DNA of 64,000 nt, from NCBI RefSeq assembly GCF_009467795.1, contig NZ_WIAX01000012.1, forward strand, positions 244,047 through 308,046, given 5' to 3'. Source of the DNA: Nesterenkonia halophila. Its GTDB lineage: Bacteria > Actinomycetota > Actinomycetes > Actinomycetales > Micrococcaceae. The first letter of the stretch is position 1; each line of letters begins with the position of its first letter. Both the position numbers and the translations under genes were made by a program. This document shows, piece after piece, positions 59,931 to 64,000 of the stretch. The notes below the pieces were generated by a model that was not told where the DNA came from, did no database searches, and saw only the letters and a list, made by a program, of their open reading frames with translations.

Positions 59931-60278
59931 TCAGACCTGGGCGCCGTCCCCGGATCCGCCGCCGCGGCTGCGCGGCATCTGCAGGAAGAGCACCACCAGG
60001 CCGAGCACGGCGACGGCGATCAGCGCCGGGGCCAGCCAGGACGGCGCGGCCCCGGGGACCCACGCGGTGATCAGCACTCCGACGATCCCGCCGAGGGCCA
60101 TCAGCGCGCCGAGCACGACGCCGGGACGGGCGCCGGCCAGCGGATTCTTCGGATTCGGCGGGGTGAAGTCGTCGGCCTCGTCGAGGCTCCAGTCGCGCGG
60201 CCCTCGGCCGCCGACGGGGCGGGATCCCCCGTGTCGGTCGAACACGGCACTGGGCTCGTCATCTCGGTGCGGGCTCAT
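59931..60278 (-). CDS. Small membrane protein, unrecognised
   Basis: This 115-residue protein has a polar N-terminus of about 50 residues, two membrane helices (about 53-71 and 80-99) and a Gly/Ser tail. I do not recognise its family. The ATG overlaps the stop of the esterase gene by four bases (60275-60278), so the two are translated together. A membrane-bound helper of the lipid genes around it is possible but unproven. Confidence 0.75.
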   Translation of the reverse strand: MSPHRDDEPSAVFDRHGGSRPVGGRGPRDWSLDEADDFTPPNPKNPLAGARPGVVLGALMALGGIVGVLITAWVPGAAPSWLAPALIAVAVLGLVVLFLQMPRSRGGGSGDGAQV

Positions 60279-61093
60279 CGGTCCTCCGCCTCTGCTGTCT
60301 CGTCGTTCCGCGGGACGCGCCGGTCGGCGGCCCCGGTGAGGAAGCCGCGGACCTCCGCGGCCACCCGTTCGGCGTCATGGTCGAGGGTGGCCACGTGCCG
60401 GGACCGGCGGAGCACGACCTCTCGCAGGCTCGCGCCGGTCAGCCTCTCCCCCAGACTAGCCGCCGCCGCGCGCGGAAGGACACCGTCCTGCGCCGAGCGG
60501 AGCAGCAGCACCGGCGCCTCGACGGCCCCCAGCTCGGCGCGGACCTCGGCGGCGAGCCGGTCCAGCTCCGCGACGCCGCGCACCGGCGTGCGCGGATACG
60601 CCTCCTCCCGGACGCCGACGCGGGCGATGTCGCCGGCGATGGACCCGACGCTGGGCAGCAGCCGCCACAGCAGGCGGGCCGCGAGCCCCTGGCCGGGGCG
60701 CAGCCGCAGGGCGGGGTTGATCACCGCGGCCGCGCTGACGGGCCGACGGGCGGCGACCTGCAGCGCCAGCGTCCCGCCCATCGAGAGGCCCGCCACGCCG
60801 ACGGTGCGGCAGCGCCGGGCGAGCCCGTCCCAGGCGGACAGCGCGGCGTCGGTCAGCGCCGCCCGCGGCGTGCCGGCCAGGTCGCGCCATGCCGTGCCGT
60901 GCCCGGGCAGCAGCGGAGTCTCGACGAGGAAGCCGGCCTGCTCCAGCGCCTCCGCCACCGGGGCCATGGTCGACGGCGCCGAGGTGAAGCCGTGGAGCAG
61001 CAGCACGCCGTCGGGCCGGGCGGGGTCCTGCTGCGGAGTCGCGCGCCGTGCCTCGCGGCGCGGCGCGTCGGGCAGTGCGGCGTCCTCCCTCAT
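60275..61093 (-). CDS. Alpha/beta hydrolase, carboxylesterase or monoacylglycerol lipase type
   Basis: The 272-residue protein has the oxyanion motif LLLHGFTSAP, the nucleophile Ser104 in GLSMGG, Asp203 in SAQDGVLP and His233 in SRHVATLDHD, a complete catalytic triad. Similarity of layout is closest to carboxylesterase Est30/YvaK and bacterial monoglyceride lipases. It begins at an ATG with TAGTCT seven bases before it and no ribosome site. It forms a two-gene unit with the small membrane protein and lies among acyl-lipid genes, so a glyceride substrate is plausible. Confidence 0.9.
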   Translation of the reverse strand: MREDAALPDAPRREARRATPQQDPARPDGVLLLHGFTSAPSTMAPVAEALEQAGFLVETPLLPGHGTAWRDLAGTPRAALTDAALSAWDGLARRCRTVGVAGLSMGGTLALQVAARRPVSAAAVINPALRLRPGQGLAARLLWRLLPSVGSIAGDIARVGVREEAYPRTPVRGVAELDRLAAEVRAELGAVEAPVLLLRSAQDGVLPRAAAASLGERLTGASLREVVLRRSRHVATLDHDAERVAAEVRGFLTGAADRRVPRNDETAEAEDR

Positions 61094-61106
61094 GCGGTCC
61101 AGACTA
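61094..61106 (-). promoter_or_regulatory. Leaderless-type -10 before the esterase gene
   Basis: TAGTCT (61106-61101) is followed by seven bases and the ATG. This matches the arrangement at aroG, including the hexamer. Confidence 0.5.
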
Positions 61107-61179
61107 CGGGGCGGGCCGCTGGGAGGCGGGACCGCCGCCGTCCCGCGAGCCACCCCTGCCGCCTCGGGCCGCCAGACCG

Positions 61180-61185
61180 TAGAGT
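61180..61185 (+). promoter_or_regulatory. Candidate -10 of the acyltransferase gene
   Basis: TAGAGT lies about 165 bases before the chosen GTG. An in-frame GTG at 61187 is too near this hexamer to be transcribed from it, which argues for the later start. Confidence 0.3.
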
Positions 61186-61348
61186 GGTGCTCGTCCGGCC
61201 CCTCGTCGGCCGGGCACCGGCCGCCCGACTCTCCGTCCAGCTCTCCGCCCGGCCCTCGGGTCCGGCCCCTCCCCGGGCCGTGGCGCCCGCCGCCGCGTCC
61301 GCCGATCTGCTCGCCGATCTGCCCGCCGAAGGAAGGATCCGCCCGCCC

Positions 61349-62047
61349 GTGTTCTACTACGTCGCCAAAACCTTCGCCGTGGGGCCGCTGGCCAGGACCC
61401 TGTTCCGCCCGTGGGTCAAAGGCCTCGACCACATCCCGGAGGACGGGCCGGCGATCCTGGCCTCGAACCATCTGTCCTTCTCCGACTCGATCTTCCTGCC
61501 CGTCATCGTGCCGCGGCCGGTGCGCTTCCTGGCGAAGAAGGACTACTTCGTCGGCTCCGGGCCGAGCGGCTGGCTGACCCGGAAGTTCTTCGACATCACC
61601 GGACAGATCCCGATGGACCGCTCCGGGGGCCGCGCCAGCCAGGACTCGCTGAACGCCGGTGAGCGGGCGCTGCACGAGGGCGCCCTGCTGGGCATCTACC
61701 CGGAGGGCACGCGCAGTCCGGACGGCCGGCTGCACCGGGGCAAGCTCGGCGTCGCGCGGATGGCGCTGAAGACCCGCGTCCCGGTGATCCCGGTGGCGAT
61801 GATCGGCACCGACAAGGTCCAGCCGATCGGCCGGAAGGTCCCCACCCCGGGGCGTCGCGTGGGCGTCATCATCGGCGAGCCGATGACCTTCGATGCGCAC
61901 TACGACCACGTCGACGATCGCTTCGCCCAGCGGGCGGTCGCCGACGAGATCATGTACCAGATCATGCGCCTGTCGGGGCAGGAGTATGTGGACGCCTACG
62001 CCGCCGACGTCAAGCGACGCCTGGAGGCCGGGGGCGCCGCCGGCTGA
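61349..62047 (+). CDS. 1-acylglycerol-3-phosphate O-acyltransferase (PlsC family)
   Basis: This enzyme adds the second acyl chain to lysophosphatidic acid in phospholipid synthesis. The 232-residue protein has the HX4D catalytic motif His41-LSFS-Asp46, the substrate motif YPEGTRSPDG (117-126) with GKLGVARMA, and VPVIPVAMIGTD. It starts at GTG reading FYYVAKTFAVGPLARTLFRPW, typical of the family. GGAAGGA lies upstream at slightly long distance. The frame continues upstream in low-complexity sequence that is unlikely to be coding. Confidence 0.92.
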   Translation: MFYYVAKTFAVGPLARTLFRPWVKGLDHIPEDGPAILASNHLSFSDSIFLPVIVPRPVRFLAKKDYFVGSGPSGWLTRKFFDITGQIPMDRSGGRASQDSLNAGERALHEGALLGIYPEGTRSPDGRLHRGKLGVARMALKTRVPVIPVAMIGTDKVQPIGRKVPTPGRRVGVIIGEPMTFDAHYDHVDDRFAQRAVADEIMYQIMRLSGQEYVDAYAADVKRRLEAGGAAG

Positions 62048-62060
62048 GTCGACGCCGCCC

Positions 62061-62084
62061 CCGGTCCCGTCGGGACAGGACCGG
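62061..62084. terminator. Hairpin between plsC-type gene and xylanase gene
   Basis: CCGGTCC (62061-62067) pairs with GGACCGG (62078-62084) between two convergent genes only 37 bp apart. The stem ends exactly at the xylanase stop codon. No T-run is present. Confidence 0.45.
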
Positions 62085-63425
62085 TCAGAGGCCGGCCTGG
62101 TCGAGGATGCCGCGGCACGCGGAGAAGGCCTCGTCCTGCTCCCAGGACTCGGCACCCTCGGTGTGCTCGACCAGCGTGCGCTGCAGCGTGCAGTAGGAGG
62201 ACTTGCGCTCGTAGTCGCCCTCCATGATCAGCGCGTCGCCCTCGCCGGGGAATGTGCCCGGGACCCAGCTGTGCTCGTCGAGAGTGCCCCACACGGTGAA
62301 GGAGGTGCAGCCCTCCACCGCCAGGCAGGCGTCCAGGACCTGCGCGTAGCGCTCGGCGGCGCCGGCGCGGTCCTCGGGGCTCATCTGCCCGTCCTCGCCG
62401 ATGGTGCCGCGGACGTCGATCTCGGTGACGGCGGTCTTCAGGCCCAGGGCGTCGAAGCGCTCCATGTTGGCCTGCAGCGAGTCGTCGAAGCCGTACTGCA
62501 TGCTCAGGTGCGACTGCGCGCCGAAGCCGCCGACCGGGACGCCGCGCTCGAGCTGCGCGGCGGCCAGCTCGTAGTAGGCGTCGGTCTTCGCGTTGATCCC
62601 CTCGGCGTTGTAGTCGTTGTAGAACAGCGTGGCCCCGGGGTCCTCCTCATGGGCCCAGCGGAAGACGTCGTCGAGGACCTCCGGGCCGAGCTCGCGCAGC
62701 CAGATGTTCTCCTCGGTGCGCAGCTGGCCGTCGCCGGTGAAGATCTCGTTGGCCACGTCCCACTGGTCGATGCAGCCGGCGTAGCGGCTGACCACAGTGC
62801 GCACGTGGTCCTCCAGGATGGCGTGCAGCTCCTCGGCGCTGTAGTCGCCGTCCTCGAGCCAGTCGGGGTTCTGCGAGTGCCAGAACAGCGCGTGGCCGCG
62901 GACGTCGATGGCGTTCTGCTGCGCCCAGGCGACCACGGCGTCGGCCTGCTCGAAGTCGTACTCGCCCTCGGCGGGACGCAGCGACTCCCACTTCAGGTAG
63001 TTCTCCGGCGTCACCGAGCTGAAGTCGGCGGCCAGCACGTCGCGGTACTCGGCGTCGTCCGGGAAGGGGTCCGGGTAGTCGGCGTCGGCATGGTGGCCGC
63101 CGCCGGCGGCGATGGTGCCGATGACCATGCCCTCGGGAGCCACGGCGGCCAGGCTGTCGCGCGCCGGCTCGGACGCGCCCTCCGCGGAGCCGAAGCGGCA
63201 GGCCTCGCCGCCGGCGGCGTGGTCCGGGCGGCCGGGCGTGCCGGCGTGGTCGGGCCGGCCGGGCGTGCCGGCGTGCTCCGGGGCGTTCGCGGAGCGCTGC
63301 TCGGCGCCGACGCCGTGCGGGCCCTGGCCGCCCGGATCGGCGCCGGCGGCGCCGCCCATCGTCAGGGTCAGGGCCGAGGCGCAGAGCGCCGCCGCGGCGG
63401 CCCGTCGGAAGATGGCCGATGGCAT
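62085..63425 (-). CDS. Secreted endo-1,4-beta-xylanase, GH10
   Basis: This glycoside hydrolase cuts internal xylan bonds outside the cell. A Sec signal peptide (Arg pair, hydrophobic 9-22, probable cleavage after Ala29 in GAAGA-DP) leads to a linker with two copies of HAGTPGRPD (51-68). The GH10 barrel (about 92-445) has YLKWE, RGHALFWHSQNPDW, acid/base Glu227 in WDVANEIF, nucleophile Glu335 in TEIDVRG, and WGTLDEHSW. There is no carbohydrate-binding module. It starts after AGGAGG at ideal distance. A near-consensus promoter and a palindromic site lie upstream, which suggests induced expression. Confidence 0.95.
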   Translation of the reverse strand: MPSAIFRRAAAAALCASALTLTMGGAAGADPGGQGPHGVGAEQRSANAPEHAGTPGRPDHAGTPGRPDHAAGGEACRFGSAEGASEPARDSLAAVAPEGMVIGTIAAGGGHHADADYPDPFPDDAEYRDVLAADFSSVTPENYLKWESLRPAEGEYDFEQADAVVAWAQQNAIDVRGHALFWHSQNPDWLEDGDYSAEELHAILEDHVRTVVSRYAGCIDQWDVANEIFTGDGQLRTEENIWLRELGPEVLDDVFRWAHEEDPGATLFYNDYNAEGINAKTDAYYELAAAQLERGVPVGGFGAQSHLSMQYGFDDSLQANMERFDALGLKTAVTEIDVRGTIGEDGQMSPEDRAGAAERYAQVLDACLAVEGCTSFTVWGTLDEHSWVPGTFPGEGDALIMEGDYERKSSYCTLQRTLVEHTEGAESWEQDEAFSACRGILDQAGL

Positions 63426-63484
63426 GGGAACCTCCTGAATCGAATGATCCGATCAGACAGAACCGGCGGACTCACCACGGCGTG

Positions 63485-63497
63485 ACGTGCCGCACGT
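63485..63497 (-). promoter_or_regulatory. Palindromic operator candidate for the xylanase gene
   Basis: ACGTGC-C-GCACGT is a perfect 13-bp palindrome. It lies just past the expected transcription start (near 63505) and 60 bases before the start codon, where a repressor would block transcription. Its form suits a LacI- or GntR-type sugar regulator, but none is encoded in the window. Confidence 0.5.
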
Positions 63498-63511
63498 TTT
63501 GTCTTTCGATG

Positions 63512-63540
63512 AGACTATTCAAGGCCCACTGGGGTGTCAA
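63512..63540 (-). promoter_or_regulatory. Promoter of the xylanase gene
   Basis: TTGACA (63540-63535), a perfect -35, and TAGTCT (63517-63512) are separated by exactly 17 bp. This is the best-formed housekeeping promoter in the window. The leader would be about 80 bases. Confidence 0.8.
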
Positions 63541-63645
63541 CGCTCACAGGAGGCGCTCCCCCGCCAGAAGATCCGGAACGGGACGGCGGGAGGGAGCGGC
63601 GGAGGGGCGGCGTCATCACGGCCGATCGACAGGCCGGGCGCACGA

Positions 63646-63690
63646 CAGAAGCCCCGGGCCGATCCGCTGGGGATCGATCCGGGGCTTCTG
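63646..63690 (-). terminator. Terminator after tRNA-Leu
   Basis: CAGAAGCCCCGG (63646-63657) pairs with CCGGGGCTTCTG (63679-63690), with a further GATCC/GGATC pairing inside the loop. It lies eight bp past the tRNA and ends its transcript. The xylanase promoter lies about 105 bp further on. Confidence 0.8.
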
Positions 63691-63697
63691 CGACTCG

Positions 63698-63781
63698 TGC
63701 GCGAGGGGGGACTTGAACCCCCACGCCCGTGAAGGCACTGGCACCTGAAGCCAGCGCGTCTACCTATTCCGCCACTCGCGC
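63698..63781 (-). tRNA. tRNA-Leu (CAG)
   Basis: The class II tRNA has acceptor GCGCGAG pairing with CTCGCGC, anticodon loop TTCAGGT between CTGGC and GCCAG giving CAG, a long variable arm (TGCCTTCACGGGCGT) and T arm GGGGTTCAAGTCCCC. CCA is not encoded. Confidence 0.97.
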
Positions 63782-63871
63782 GAGCGTCGCTCCGACGAAC
63801 TGCTCGGAACCCGACTCACGGCCTTCCGGCCGCTCGCCGTTCCGGCCTCTCCGCCGAACAACGGAATCCAT

Positions 63872-63900
63872 CTTATACACGAGAGGAGGCGCATGCATAA
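63872..63900 (-). promoter_or_regulatory. Promoter of tRNA-Leu
   Basis: TTATGC (63900-63895) and TATAAG (63877-63872) have a 17-bp spacer. Directly upstream is the second copy of the 17-bp element found before the tRNA array. The start would be about 84 bases before the tRNA. Confidence 0.65.
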
Positions 63901-63915
63901 TCGAGAGTCCGTGAC
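63899..63915 (-). promoter_or_regulatory. tRNA upstream element, copy 2
   Basis: Minus-strand GTCACGGACTCTCGATT differs at one of 17 positions from the copy at 17729-17745. It overlaps the first bases of the -35 of tRNA-Leu. Confidence 0.5.
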
Positions 63916-63928
63916 GCCGACCACACCC

Positions 63929-64000
63929 TCACTGCAGCATCGTCTTGTCGTCGAGCACCGCACCCTTGAGCCTCGAGAACTCCGCCAGCAGATCCTCCGG
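63929..64000 (-). CDS. C-terminal end of an unrecognised protein, cut by window edge
   Basis: An open frame enters from the right edge and gives the last 23 residues, starting PEDLLAEFSRLKG and ending DDKTMLQ before TGA. It stops 14 bp before the tRNA-Leu upstream element. The fragment is too short to identify. Its amphipathic composition is consistent with real coding sequence, but the frame could be accidental. Confidence 0.4.
   Translation of the reverse strand, partial: PEDLLAEFSRLKGAVLDDKTMLQ

Noticed and set aside
61187..61348. 54-codon extension of the PlsC-type gene to GTG 61187
   Set aside because: The extension is low-complexity and the GTG lies one base after a -10 hexamer, so it would precede the transcript start.

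Overview
This is a very GC-rich (visibly about 70% or more) actinobacterial chromosome segment of housekeeping genes, with no insertion sequence, prophage, plasmid or CRISPR signature. Gene order, the SepF/DivIVA/MraZ division module, leaderless start sites and a MurE motif that points to L-lysine peptidoglycan together suggest the order Micrococcales, most likely Micrococcaceae (for example Nesterenkonia, Kocuria or Arthrobacter relatives). That placement is inference; no 16S gene is present.

Layout. 1-2672: gltB, cut by the left edge. 3148-16613, all on the minus strand: an amino-acid and vitamin block. In transcription order it holds the riboflavin operon (ribD, a fused ribE-ribB-ribA gene, ribH) behind an FMN riboswitch, then hisE-hisG-hisF-hisI, then trpE, two small membrane proteins, trpC-trpB-trpA, and lgt. 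17023-17575: a tRNA array Gly-Cys-Val-Gly. 17838-23096, plus strand: a RecB-like nuclease, def, fmt, rsmB and rpe. 23205-23711: nrdR, with a pair of NrdR boxes lying on its own promoter. 23863-51010, minus strand: dnaE, rluD, lspA, divIVA, yggT, sepF, yggS and pgeF, then the division and cell-wall (dcw) cluster ftsZ-ftsQ-murC-murG-ftsW-murD-mraY-murF-murE-ftsI-ftsL-rsmH-mraZ. Transcription starts at the mraZ end, behind three exact 10-bp MraZ boxes. 51535-53326: a DUF3040 protein and DNA polymerase IV. 53414-57873: a polyprenyl synthase, a PknL-type kinase and class II DAHP synthase, in the order known from mycobacteria. 57954-62047: an acyl-CoA synthetase, a small membrane protein, an esterase and a PlsC acyltransferase. 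62085-63425: a secreted GH10 xylanase with a well-formed promoter. 63698-63781: tRNA-Leu, followed at the right edge by the tail of an unrecognised gene.

How it works together. The mraZ-to-ftsZ run makes the peptidoglycan precursor (MurC-G, MraY), exports and polymerises it at the septum (FtsW, FtsI) and builds the ring (FtsZ, SepF, FtsQ, FtsL, DivIVA). Many neighbours overlap by ATGA or GTGA, which indicates translational coupling. The riboflavin block covers every dedicated catalytic step from GTP and ribulose 5-phosphate to riboflavin in three proteins, except the unassigned phosphatase step. DAHP synthase (start of the shikimate pathway) and the his/trp block feed aromatic amino acids and histidine.

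Most notable points: the three-domain RibE-RibB-RibA fusion with a probable ribosome-site-sequestering riboswitch; autoregulatory sites at nrdR and mraZ; a 17-bp element shared by two unlinked tRNA promoters; inverted repeats before ftsZ; eleven-residue coiled-coil repeats in DivIVA; a repetitive Gln/Glu tail on TrpB; and rluD lacking a normal start codon.
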